A stretch of 52,537 nucleotides of DNA from CAXBCP01 sp963974055 (GTDB lineage Bacteria; Pseudomonadota; Alphaproteobacteria; MPNO01; UBA830). The translations under genes were made by a program, and so were the position numbers. Where the stretch lies: positions 1 through 52,537 of the forward strand of contig CAXBCP010000032.1 of assembly GCA_963974055.1 (NCBI GenBank). The letters run 5' to 3'. Positions 1-8,137 of the stretch are shown piece after piece. Each line of letters opens with the position of its first letter. Position 1 is the first letter of the stretch. The notes under the pieces are model-generated. The model saw only the letters and a program-made list of their open reading frames with translations, had not been told where the DNA came from and did not search any database.

Positions 1-213
1 CGCGACCGTCGCGGCGCGTCCCACCACCCGAAGCCCCGTCAGCCGCGCTGATCGGAGCAAACGGGCCCGGAGAATGACCCGTATCCGTGACCCCCATCCA
101 TGCTTGCGGTCGCGCGGAAGTCCAGCACGAATGTCGTAAAAAATACTCGGAACATCGCCCAACAGACCCATGTCTATTGAGTGCGATGGCCCGGGTGATT
201 TTAGCGGGCGGCC

Positions 214-588
214 TTAGTCAGATTTGTCGAAGTCATCCTCTGCCCAATCGTATCCCGGCGGCGGCTGGGCGGTTTTATTGTATTCTTCCGCTAGTGCCAT
301 CCATTCCTTCGGCGTCAGGGTTTCGGGGGAGAGCATCACCCCAAATTTAGAGTCATCCACCTGCGGGATTAAGCGATTCAACAGCCTGTAATATTCATCA
401 ACGGCAGATGCATTCTTGCCGTCAAGTGCCTGCTTCCTGATGGCAAGGAGCACCAGCTCGAAGGTCGTCCGCGAAGTCTTCTTCCCATTCTCGATAACGG
501 AATACCGTTCGTTCGCGATCTCGCAGACAATCGTTCGACGGTTGCGGGCACCCTTTTGGCGTCCTCCACTACGGCGCGGCGTTGTCAT
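214..588 (-). CDS. DUF5681-like phage-type protein, 124 aa
   Basis: Small basic-then-acidic protein whose N-terminus (GGRQKGARNRRTI) and following helix resemble the first part of DUF5681 proteins, found next to terminase or packaging genes in alphaproteobacterial prophages. Its start overlaps the end of the upstream DUF5681 gene by 20 bases, and AGGAGGAAGGGC sits just before the ATG, so the two are probably translated together. No catalytic motif is visible. The C-terminus is very acidic (WAEDDFDKSD). The function is not known; a DNA-packaging or terminase-small-like role is inferred only from neighbours. Confidence 0.7.
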   Translation of the reverse strand: MTTPRRSGGRQKGARNRRTIVCEIANERYSVIENGKKTSRTTFELVLLAIRKQALDGKNASAVDEYYRLLNRLIPQVDDSKFGVMLSPETLTPKEWMALAEEYNKTAQPPPGYDWAEDDFDKSD

Positions 589-1036
589 GCCCTTCCTCCT
601 TACGGTTCTCGATTACGTAGGCGCTGAATTCATGCCACGTCATGCCGGAAGCAGCAGCCTGCTCGATAAATTCGTCGGCACCCATCTCCTTCGGAATCGT
701 CACCACAGGCGATTCATTAATTCCTGGCTGCGGTTCCAACAAACTAAATTCCTCGAAGAGGCGGGCGATCCACTTGAGCGCCCGAAAATCACCCTTCAGC
801 CCGGCGTTTAAGCGCCGTCGGAATAACGCTTCGAATGTAGACATCGTTACTTGCTTACCGTTTTGCGTGGTTGCTACCGATGCATCCAGAAGGCCGCTAA
901 CGTCAATTTCTTCGGCGCGCGACCGCGGGGGCCTACCATTCGGATTACCCGACTGTCCCTTCTTAAACTGGGCGGACTTCGGCGGCTTGCCATAACCGAC
1001 CTCGTACTCTGGGGAGTCGTTGTCGTGATCCGTCAT
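569..1036 (-). CDS. DUF5681 domain protein, 155 aa
   Basis: The N-terminal third carries the DUF5681 signature (VGYGKPPKSAQFKKGQSGN followed by PNGRPP), a glycine/proline-rich basic segment typical of small proteins encoded beside prophage methylases and terminases. The rest is predicted alpha-helical without recognisable catalytic residues. The ATG overlaps the stop of the upstream methylase by one base (TGATG), so translation is probably coupled. The biochemical role of the family is unknown; a DNA-packaging accessory function is inferred from synteny. Confidence 0.85.
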   Translation of the reverse strand: MTDHDNDSPEYEVGYGKPPKSAQFKKGQSGNPNGRPPRSRAEEIDVSGLLDASVATTQNGKQVTMSTFEALFRRRLNAGLKGDFRALKWIARLFEEFSLLEPQPGINESPVVTIPKEMGADEFIEQAAASGMTWHEFSAYVIENRKEEGHDNAAP

Positions 1037-2394
1037 CAGACCACCTCCACTTCGATGGGATCCGGCGCAGGATCCTCTTCGTCCCCGGTATCCGGGTATT
1101 GTTCCCGTTTAATCTCGGCGAACGTCTTGCCGGACGCCGTATGGATCGCATCCAGGTCGAAGGACGTGGCCATCCGCCGTACGATGATATCGCAATAGGC
1201 GGGGTCGAGTTCTATCCCGTACCCTATGCGGCCCATGTTCTCGGCGGCGACGAGCGTCGTTCCGCTGCCGGCAAAGGCATCGAGTACGATCCCGCCGCGC
1301 TTCGAACAGTCGAGCATCGCATCAGCGACCAGCTGTACCGGCTTGACCGTGGGGTGCAGGGCAAGCTCTGCATCCCTGTCCTTGCCGAAGCTGCTGATGC
1401 CCGGATAGGTCCAGACATTGGTGCGGTGGCGGCCGTGCTTGCCGAGCTCGACATTGTTGATATGGCGGCCCGTTCCGGCCTTGAAGACGAACACGAGCTC
1501 GTGCTGGGATCGGTATAGCGTTCCCATCCCGCCATTGGTCTTCGCCCAGACGCAGAGGTTCTTCATTTCTGAATAGGCTGCGTGCCCGGCGGACAGAACT
1601 TCGCGCATATGGCGCCAGTCCATACAGATGAAGTGTAGCGCGCCGTCGGCGCTGTGCTCCGCGAGATTGGCGAATACGGTGGACAGGAAGTCCGTAAACT
1701 CGGCCTCGGACATTTCGCCGGCGGCCATTTCAAACTCGCGATGCTTAACCTCGCCCAGCCCGCAGACGTGCCCGTCGATAGGGACGTTATAGGGCGGGTC
1801 GGTGAACACCATCTGCGCGCATTCGCCATCGAGCAGTCGGGCATATACGTATGCGTCCGTTGAATCACCGCAGATCAGCCGATGCCGGCCGATCTGCCAT
1901 ATATCGCCGGGACGTGTGACAGCGGGGGCGTCAGTCTCAACCTTCACAGTGTCCAACGCGTCAGGTTCAGCGTCGTCGTCGAGACCCGAGATCAGAAGGT
2001 CGATTTCCGGGGGTTCGAACCCGGTGATGGAGATGTCGAAGTCGAGATCTATGTCGAGCAGGTCTTGAAGCTCGATCGCCAGGATCTCCGTATCCCAGCC
2101 GGCGTTCTCGGCCAGCCGGTTGTCGGCAATGACATAGGCGCGGATCTGTGCCTCCGACAGGTCTTCGAGACAGATCGTCGGGACGGTTTCGATGCCGAGA
2201 AGCTTCGCGGCTTCCACGCGGCCGTGGCCGGCAACGATATTGCCGTCCCGGTCGATCAAAACGGGGTTGGTAAACCCGAACGTCTCGATGCTGTTTGCGA
2301 TCTGACGGATCTGCTTGGGCGAATGGGTCCGCGGGTTCCGCGGACGGGGGGTGAGCGCGTCGATGCGCCGGTCTTCAATAGAGTAATGGGCCAT
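1036..2394 (-). CDS. ParB-like nuclease domain / DNA modification methylase fusion
   Basis: A 452-aa two-domain protein. Residues about 5-95 are a ParB/sulfiredoxin-like domain (NPRTHS; GHGRVEAAKLLG). Residues about 165-410 are an S-adenosylmethionine-dependent N6-adenine or N4-cytosine methyltransferase, with catalytic motif DPPYN near residue 200 and the AdoMet loop FAGSGTT near 370. Motif order (IV before I) is beta class. This fusion is common in prophages and usually acts as an orphan methylase protecting phage DNA. I chose the ATG at 2394 because AAGGAG lies 7-8 bases before it; a start ten codons upstream has no such site. It heads a three-gene overlapping operon with the DUF5681 genes. 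Target sequence cannot be read from the protein. Confidence 0.92.
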   Translation of the reverse strand: MAHYSIEDRRIDALTPRPRNPRTHSPKQIRQIANSIETFGFTNPVLIDRDGNIVAGHGRVEAAKLLGIETVPTICLEDLSEAQIRAYVIADNRLAENAGWDTEILAIELQDLLDIDLDFDISITGFEPPEIDLLISGLDDDAEPDALDTVKVETDAPAVTRPGDIWQIGRHRLICGDSTDAYVYARLLDGECAQMVFTDPPYNVPIDGHVCGLGEVKHREFEMAAGEMSEAEFTDFLSTVFANLAEHSADGALHFICMDWRHMREVLSAGHAAYSEMKNLCVWAKTNGGMGTLYRSQHELVFVFKAGTGRHINNVELGKHGRHRTNVWTYPGISSFGKDRDAELALHPTVKPVQLVADAMLDCSKRGGIVLDAFAGSGTTLVAAENMGRIGYGIELDPAYCDIIVRRMATSFDLDAIHTASGKTFAEIKREQYPDTGDEEDPAPDPIEVEVV

Positions 2395-2667
2395 GGCCCG
2401 GCTCCTTTCTATCGGAACCGGCATAAAAAAAGCGCGGTTCCGGAAAAATTACCGAAAGCCACGCTTACGCCATGGAAAGCTGTGGACCGTTCTGAACGAC
2501 GCGCTAGACCATGCTCCGCTTATCATTCATCGACAGGGGGATCGTTGCGGCCATGCCGTACAATCTCTGCCCATCTAAGGTGACGCTTGTATAGGAGCGG
2601 TTCGCCGCAGGGGCAAGCCGTTTTTTTGCCCAATTAAAAAAGTCGATTGAACGTTTCGAGCGAACTG

Positions 2668-3606
2668 TCAGTCCGCTTTTTCAAGTAGCCAGTCGAACAA
2701 TCCGGCTTCAAGCACAAGCTCCGCCAGCCGGTCCGGGCCGATCACGGTCACGGAGTTATCCTTATTTCGAGGTTCTTTTGCCGCCGTGTGATACACGTAG
2801 AACATCCGGTCGTCGGACCGCGCGGCAAACCGCTCCAGATAATCGTCGAACTGGGCCTGGTCGGTCCGGGATTTGACCTGCACGAAGGCGGTTTCGTCCG
2901 TCAGCGGCATGACCAGTTCGAGATCGATGGTCTTCTGGGTCCCGCCTGTGGCGCTCACCCGCCGCCAGCCGCTGCCGGCAAAGACCAGCTCTACCAGCAG
3001 CTCAAAATCCTGCCAGGTCAGCATGGCCGTGAGCGCCCTGATCGACGTGAGCATCTCCCGCCGGACCCGCCGTGCGGTATCTATCTCCGGCAGGCTCTCG
3101 TCGTTGACCTTCCGCATCAGGTAGTCGAACCGGTCCACCGAACAGATGGTCCCGCGATAGGCCGCCGTTCTCGTCAGGGCGCCATTCAGTTCGGGAATAA
3201 GGAGGGGTTTGCCGGCGGCACTTGTGCTGTGCCAGCCGTTCCGCGTCCGCCGCAGACGCGAGCCCCGCGCCTCCATCTCCTCCGACGGTCCGCCGAGATA
3301 TTCGACCGGGCCTTCGAGGAACGCCCACCAGAGCTGCCCGTCGGAGAACGTGATCCAGATTGTGTCCGGGCTGTCGTCATAAAAACGGAGAACCTGCGAA
3401 GCGTGGGAACTGGCGGCCCCCTGACGGAGGCCCTGATCGATAAACTGTCGCCGAAGCCCGCTGCGATCCCCTGAAAGGGCCAGATCGTGGTCGACGTCGT
3501 TATATCCGAGGCGCGCTGTGCCATCTTCGCGGCACAACCGTTCCCACTGTCCCGACCGGCCCAGCTTTATGTATGCGGCGTCGGTCGCCGTAACCCGTTC
3601 CATCAT
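2668..3606 (-). CDS. Mrr-like restriction endonuclease domain protein, 312 aa
   Basis: The C-terminal half (about 185-300) contains a PD-(D/E)XK nuclease fold of the Mrr type: helix DFELLVELVF, then GGTQKTIDLELVMP supplying the acidic ligand, then FVQVKSRT supplying the Q-x-K pair. The N-terminal half is unassigned and tryptophan rich (TIWITFSDGQLWWAF) and may be a recognition module. It is divergent from the XRE gene, and the 76-bp gap between them is the repeated control region, so the XRE protein may repress it. Two adjacent ATG codons (3606 and 3603) are possible starts; a GTG at 3612 is less likely. A modification-dependent or foreign-DNA nuclease is the natural inference; the target is unknown. 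Confidence 0.8.
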   Translation of the reverse strand: MMERVTATDAAYIKLGRSGQWERLCREDGTARLGYNDVDHDLALSGDRSGLRRQFIDQGLRQGAASSHASQVLRFYDDSPDTIWITFSDGQLWWAFLEGPVEYLGGPSEEMEARGSRLRRTRNGWHSTSAAGKPLLIPELNGALTRTAAYRGTICSVDRFDYLMRKVNDESLPEIDTARRVRREMLTSIRALTAMLTWQDFELLVELVFAGSGWRRVSATGGTQKTIDLELVMPLTDETAFVQVKSRTDQAQFDDYLERFAARSDDRMFYVYHTAAKEPRNKDNSVTVIGPDRLAELVLEAGLFDWLLEKAD

Positions 3607-3612
3607 CGTCAC

Positions 3613-3862
3613 ATCCCGTTTTGGGATAATCCGATAACGGGATTAGCTCTGTTTGCGCGTCGGATCAACCGAAATAGCGCAGATGCAGAAATCCGTTCAT
3701 TCAGAGCAATACAAGAAGGTCCTCGACTGGCTGATTGCGGCCCGGAAAGACGCGGGTCTCACCCAGCAGCAGGTCGCCGATCAGCTCGGAAAGCCGCAGT
3801 CGTTTGTGGCGAAATACGAGGGCGGGGAGAGACGGCTGGATATTGTTGAGTTTGTGGAGATT
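3613..3862 (+). repeat. 250-bp direct repeat, left copy (XRE control region and gene)
   Basis: This stretch matches 22941-23190 without gaps and with about 15 mismatches by eye (about 94% identity). It holds the divergent control region and the first 60 codons of a XRE gene. Outside the limits the sequences share nothing, so the duplicated unit is sharply bounded. Both copies face the same way, 19.3 kb apart, enclosing the defence genes. Confidence 0.93.
3615..3641. promoter_or_regulatory. Candidate XRE operator dyad
   Basis: Inverted arms CCCGTT and AACGGG are separated by 15 bases that themselves contain the near-palindrome GGATAATCC. It lies between the divergent nuclease and XRE genes, and the same dyad (one arm base changed) recurs at 22943-22969 before the second XRE gene. 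It is a plausible autoregulatory operator. Binding is inferred. Confidence 0.5.
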
Positions 3863-3916
3863 TCGAGGGTGTTGGGGGCAGATGCGGGTGATGCGATTGG
3901 TCTGGCGACCCAGTAG
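3683..3916 (+). CDS. XRE-family helix-turn-helix regulator, copy 1, 77 aa
   Basis: A single-domain Cro/C1-type DNA-binding protein: five helices with the HTH at about residues 25-48 (LTQQQVADQLGKPQSFVAKY). The ATG at 3683 begins the conserved MQKSVHSEQYKKVL; an upstream TTG has no ribosome site. Its last 18 codons differ completely from the second copy at 23011 (ends GADAGDAIGLATQ), as the repeat stops at 3862. Divergent from the Mrr-like nuclease and upstream of the defence operon, it is a good candidate repressor for either or both. Such small XRE proteins often control restriction genes. Confidence 0.88.
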   Translation: MQKSVHSEQYKKVLDWLIAARKDAGLTQQQVADQLGKPQSFVAKYEGGERRLDIVEFVEISRVLGADAGDAIGLATQ

Positions 3917-4309
3917 TTTCATTGAACTCGATTTGAGGTGGGACGGGTTAGTGAGGCCCATTTCCCGGACAGTCCAGCTGTGGCTATATGAATACCCGCT
4001 AACAAATCAATTTAGTGACGGGTCCCCAATTACCTGACACCACCAAAATACATTTCGGCATGTTTGGGTTGAAATAGACGTTTTTTGACTCGCACCTAGA
4101 TTGTTAGATGTTAGCCAATGACCTACGATCAAATAAAATCTGCGGGCTGAATCTGGATCAGCCGAAGTTAATCGTCGTTTGATGCTCAGTGTCAGCCGTA
4201 TGATAAAAAGAACTAACTCCGGTTTCATTCCCACCCCCGCGATATAGAATTGGTGTTCGGATAACGCGATACATCGACAGTGTGCGGAATAACGTTACTA
4301 GGAGGGATG
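3917..4309. other. 393-bp gap upstream of the defence operon
   Basis: No convincing gene, repeat or RNA is seen. The stretch is AT-richer than its neighbours and must contain the promoter for the five-gene operon starting at 4310. I could not pick a promoter with good boxes in both positions. The end holds AGGAGG (4300-4305), the ribosome site for the next gene. Confidence 0.4.
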
Positions 4310-7300
4310 ATGGGGGCAACGTTTTACGAAGAGCCGATACTGAACTCTCCATATGAAGAGCCGACACGTCATCATGCTTTGGACGAGTATGGACAGCCTT
4401 TAGAGGACGAGCCGGTTCTGGGGCGCCGACGGTCCGACCTCACGACGCCTATGGTCCCTGGAAATCGTCGACGTAACGCCAATGACGCAGAGGACCAGAA
4501 ATCTCTGGGATTGGGGGTCGACGATGGCGACGACGATCAACAATACGACCCGACCCCAATCATCAATGAAATTCGTTCCAAGGTAGCGGAATGGCGAAAT
4601 CTTCCAAGTACTGCGGACTGGGGAGTCACGCCGGCGACCGCGAGATTATTACGGCACTGGCGCGAATACGATTTTCAGGGAATTCGACCGTTCTTTTGTC
4701 AGATTGAAGCCGCAGAAACCATCATCTGGTTGACTGAGGTCGCCCGAAAACAGCGGACAAGTTCACATTTCTGGCAGCACATCGAGAATGCCAACTCGGT
4801 CGCGAATCCTGAACTGCTCAGGCTTGCCATGAAGATGGCGACCGGCGCCGGCAAGACAACCGTCATGGCGATGTTGATTGCCTGGCAGACGGTCAACGCG
4901 GTTCGTTCCCCCACGTCGAAATTATTCTCCAGGGGCTTCCTGATCGTTTCCCCCGGCATCACCATTCGCGACCGCCTTCGCGTTCTGATGCCCAATGATC
5001 CGGAGAGTTACTACAAGGCACGAGAGTTGGTGCCGGCCGACATGCTCGAGGACATTAACAAAGCCAAGATCGTGATCACGAATTACCATGCCTTTCAGTT
5101 GAGGGAGCTGATGGACACCAACAAGGTTGGACGGTCCTTGCTCCAAGGCCGCGGCGAGGAACTGAAAACCAAGGAAAACGAAGGCCAGATGGTCCGCCGT
5201 GTAGCGGAGGAATTGATGGGGCTGAAAAATATCGTCGTTATTAACGACGAGGCGCATCACTGCTATCGCGAAAAACCAGGTAACGAGGATCTTAAAGGGC
5301 TGAAAGGCGATGAGAAAAAGGCCGCGCAGGAAGAAAACAAGGCAGCACGCCTCTGGATCAACGGGCTGGAAGCCTTCAAGCGTAAACTTGGCATTGCCGC
5401 CGTATTCGATTTGTCGGCTACCCCCTTTTTTCTTAGCGGGTCTGGCTGGCGGGAAGGCGCCCTTTTCCCATGGACCGTCAGCGACTTTTCCCTGATCGAT
5501 GCGATTGAATGCGGAATCGTGAAGCTCCCACGGGTGCCGGTGGCAGATAATTCACTGATTCCCGCAAATGAAATGCCGGTCTACCGTGAGCTCTGGAAGC
5601 ATATCGGTCAGCACATGCCGAAAAAGGGTGTCGGCAAGGGTGGCGCCGATGCAGATCCCCGCGATATTCCGGACCAGCTCAAAACAGCCCTTCACGCACT
5701 CTACAAGCACTATGAGGAAACGTTCGAGCAGTGGAAACGCGCCGGCATAGAAACGCCGCCTGTGTTTATCGTGGTCTGCAACAATACGTCGACATCCAAA
5801 CTTGTTCAGGAGTGGATATCGGGTTGGGAGCGGCCGAACGAAGATGGCGAACTGGTGTTTGAGCACAATGGCAATCTCGAACTGTTCCGTAATTTTGATG
5901 CGAATGGAAATCCTCTCCACCAACCCAATACGCTTCTGATCGACAGCCGGCAGATTGAAAGCGGCACTGGCCTCGACGACAATTTCAAAAAGATCGCAGC
6001 CAAGGAAATCGAACTGTTCAAACGCGAACGTAAAGAGCGCGGCGAATTCGGTGAGATAGCCGACAGTGAGCTGCTGCGCGAGGTGATGAATACCGTCGGC
6101 AAGAAAGACCGTCTTGGCGAAAAAATCCGCTGTGTGGTTTCGGTCTCCATGCTGACGGAGGGCTGGGACGCCAATACGGTGACCCATATCCTCGGCATTC
6201 GTGCCTTCGGGACTCAGTTGCTCTGCGAGCAGGTCGTCGGCCGGGCGCTTCGGCGCTATTCCTACGACTTGAACGATGACGGCATGTTCAATGTCGAATA
6301 TGCCGACATCATGGGCATTCCGTTCAATTTTACGGCCAAACCACAGGTCGCGCCGATCAGGCCGCCGAAAAAGAGCGAGCGTGTCATGGCCATGAAGGAG
6401 CGCGCTGGCCTGGAAATTGCCTTTCCCCGTGTCACAGGTTATCGCGTTGACCTCCCCGAAGAAATGCTCCCGGTCAGGTTCACCGATAATTCGACCTATG
6501 TGCTGACGCCGGAAGAGGTTGGCCCCGGTCAGGTGTTGATGGAAGGCGTGGTCGGGGAAAGTGTGCTCATTTCCGCCGGTAAGGCACGGAAGCTTCGGCC
6601 CAGCACGATCTCCTACAATCTCGCGAAGCACGTGATGATGGAATATTTCCGAGATATGGACGGCGAACCGAAGCTCCATCTGTTCGGGCAGATCAAGCGT
6701 ATCGTCCGCCAGTGGCTCGATGGGGGCTATTTCATCTGCAAGGGTGATACCGGCACGTGGATGGTCGCCTCCTATCCGAATGTTCAGAAACAGGCATCGA
6801 CACGTATTTACAATGCCATCGTCAATGCCATGAACGAGGCAGACAAGGAAGGCGGTGGCGAGCCACGGGTGAAAGCCGTTCTTGATCCCTATAATCCCAG
6901 GGGGTCAACCTCGCATGTCGGCTTTCAGACAACGAAGCCTCTGTTCAAAACGTCGCCGGCAAAATGCCACATAAACCACGTCGTCACCGACAGCGGCTGG
7001 GAAGATCAGTTTGCGATTGCGGCGGAAACGCACCCGAAGGTGATCAGCTACGTCAAGAACCAGGGGCTCGGGTTGGAAGTGCCGTACAAGGATGGGTCGA
7101 CTTCGCGCACCTATATCCCGGACTTTATCGTCCGGATAGACGACGGGAACGGACCCGAAGATCCATTAAACCTCGTCGTCGAGGTGAAGGGGTATCGGGC
7201 TGAGAACGTGAAACTGAAATCGGAAACCATGAAGACCCAATGGGTGCCGGGGGTCAACAATCTGGGGCAATGGGGGCGTTGGGATTTCGTGGAGTTTGGC

Positions 7301-7393
7301 GATGTGTGGGAAATGGCAGATGAATTCAGGAAACTGATCGATAAGGCCATTGAGGAAAATGGTGAACGTGCATGGGATCAGGCCAATGTTTAG
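4310..7393 (+). CDS. Type III restriction-like helicase-nuclease (Res, BPTD_3080-like)
   Basis: A 1027-aa SF2 translocase joined to a C-terminal nuclease. Motif I ATGAGKTT is near residue 176, motif II NDEAHH near 312, motif III SATPFF near 370 and motif VI GRALRR near 644. The C-terminus has a PD-(D/E)XK site: IPDF near 935 and VVEVKG near 956. This order (helicase then nuclease) is that of type III restriction subunits; the long acidic N-terminal tail fits the BPTD_3080-type subgroup. ATG 4310 is preferred because AGGAGG is 4 bases before it; ATG 4307 would be too close. The gene comes before the methyltransferase, the reverse of classical mod-res order, and overlaps the next gene by 8 bases. 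Probably cleaves unmodified DNA together with the methylase at 8138. Confidence 0.9.
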   Translation: MGATFYEEPILNSPYEEPTRHHALDEYGQPLEDEPVLGRRRSDLTTPMVPGNRRRNANDAEDQKSLGLGVDDGDDDQQYDPTPIINEIRSKVAEWRNLPSTADWGVTPATARLLRHWREYDFQGIRPFFCQIEAAETIIWLTEVARKQRTSSHFWQHIENANSVANPELLRLAMKMATGAGKTTVMAMLIAWQTVNAVRSPTSKLFSRGFLIVSPGITIRDRLRVLMPNDPESYYKARELVPADMLEDINKAKIVITNYHAFQLRELMDTNKVGRSLLQGRGEELKTKENEGQMVRRVAEELMGLKNIVVINDEAHHCYREKPGNEDLKGLKGDEKKAAQEENKAARLWINGLEAFKRKLGIAAVFDLSATPFFLSGSGWREGALFPWTVSDFSLIDAIECGIVKLPRVPVADNSLIPANEMPVYRELWKHIGQHMPKKGVGKGGADADPRDIPDQLKTALHALYKHYEETFEQWKRAGIETPPVFIVVCNNTSTSKLVQEWISGWERPNEDGELVFEHNGNLELFRNFDANGNPLHQPNTLLIDSRQIESGTGLDDNFKKIAAKEIELFKRERKERGEFGEIADSELLREVMNTVGKKDRLGEKIRCVVSVSMLTEGWDANTVTHILGIRAFGTQLLCEQVVGRALRRYSYDLNDDGMFNVEYADIMGIPFNFTAKPQVAPIRPPKKSERVMAMKERAGLEIAFPRVTGYRVDLPEEMLPVRFTDNSTYVLTPEEVGPGQVLMEGVVGESVLISAGKARKLRPSTISYNLAKHVMMEYFRDMDGEPKLHLFGQIKRIVRQWLDGGYFICKGDTGTWMVASYPNVQKQASTRIYNAIVNAMNEADKEGGGEPRVKAVLDPYNPRGSTSHVGFQTTKPLFKTSPAKCHINHVVTDSGWEDQFAIAAETHPKVISYVKNQGLGLEVPYKDGSTSRTYIPDFIVRIDDGNGPEDPLNLVVEVKGYRAENVKLKSETMKTQWVPGVNNLGQWGRWDFVEFGDVWEMADEFRKLIDKAIEENGERAWDQANV

Positions 7394-8126
7394 CCAATCC
7401 GTCTGGAAGAAAGCCATCCGGTTTGCCGTGCATGAGCACTATCAATCCTTTTATATCCCACCCGGAACGGGGAAACCGTCGGATAAAATGGATCTTGATG
7501 CGTGCAGGCGTGGCAACCTGACGGGCGATTACGTCATGGCGATAGCGGGACGCTACAAGGTGGCACGAGGCGTCGTCGTGAAGAAAGGGAACCGGTCTGA
7601 AAATGCTGACGCGATTGCGAGCGCCGTCAATGCGCTTTCAAACAGCAATTGGGCGAACCAGGATCTCAAGATTAGGGCCTTGGAATGCCAGAAAATCGCG
7701 GAAGAATTATGTAAGCCGGGTGTTGCGAAGAATGGTGGAGCCCGCACAGAGGGGAAGCAGGTGTCACTTGTTTCCAAGCTTGCCTGGTTCGTCGAGCCGG
7801 ATGGCTGGACACTCTATGACTCCCTCGCATCCGCGGCACTCGGGGTTAATAGTTTCGAAAAATTCTATTGCGCGTTAGACACGCGAGGGTTTTTTGATCT
7901 CTCCGCGCAACTGAACGCTGAATTGGCAACGTCGCCACACAAAGACCTGTTCGGAGAGCGGATCATCGATAAGTTTCTCTGGGTCTGCGGTCAGTCGATG
8001 GCGGGCGTCGACAGGTTTCTTCGAAAGCCCGAGATAGCCTCAAGGAAACATCCCAAAAGCGTGGACGATCTTGCCAACGCTATCGCTGCAAATCATGCAA
8101 ACGACTTTATTAAACTGCTGGGTTGA
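7386..8126 (+). CDS. Unknown protein between Res and Mod, 246 aa
   Basis: No family recognised with confidence. It is predicted soluble and mixed alpha/beta, with a conserved-looking block SKLAWFVEPDGWTLYDS in the middle and a C-terminal helix that ends ANDFIKLLG. The ATG at 7386 overlaps the last codons of the helicase gene, and the stop lies 12 bases before the methyltransferase start, so it is an integral member of the operon. Possible roles include a specificity or regulatory subunit of the restriction complex; this is inference from position only. Confidence 0.8.
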   Translation: MFSQSVWKKAIRFAVHEHYQSFYIPPGTGKPSDKMDLDACRRGNLTGDYVMAIAGRYKVARGVVVKKGNRSENADAIASAVNALSNSNWANQDLKIRALECQKIAEELCKPGVAKNGGARTEGKQVSLVSKLAWFVEPDGWTLYDSLASAALGVNSFEKFYCALDTRGFFDLSAQLNAELATSPHKDLFGERIIDKFLWVCGQSMAGVDRFLRKPEIASRKHPKSVDDLANAIAANHANDFIKLLG

Positions 8127-8137
8127 AAAGACACGAT

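Noticed and set aside
1..171. Minus-strand open frame beginning MGLLGDVPSIFYDIR and running off the left edge
   Set aside because: No ribosome site, arginine-rich composition typical of GC-rich shadow frames, and no recognised family. It could be the next phage gene, but 56 codons are not enough.
3615..3641. CRISPR-like or phage attachment repeat
   Set aside because: The repeated unit contains a complete XRE gene start and occurs only twice; it is a gene duplication, and no spacer array exists anywhere in the window.
5552..6679. 375-codon minus-strand frame within the helicase-nuclease gene
   Set aside because: Antisense to a gene with clear SF2 motifs; composition is that of a complementary-strand shadow.
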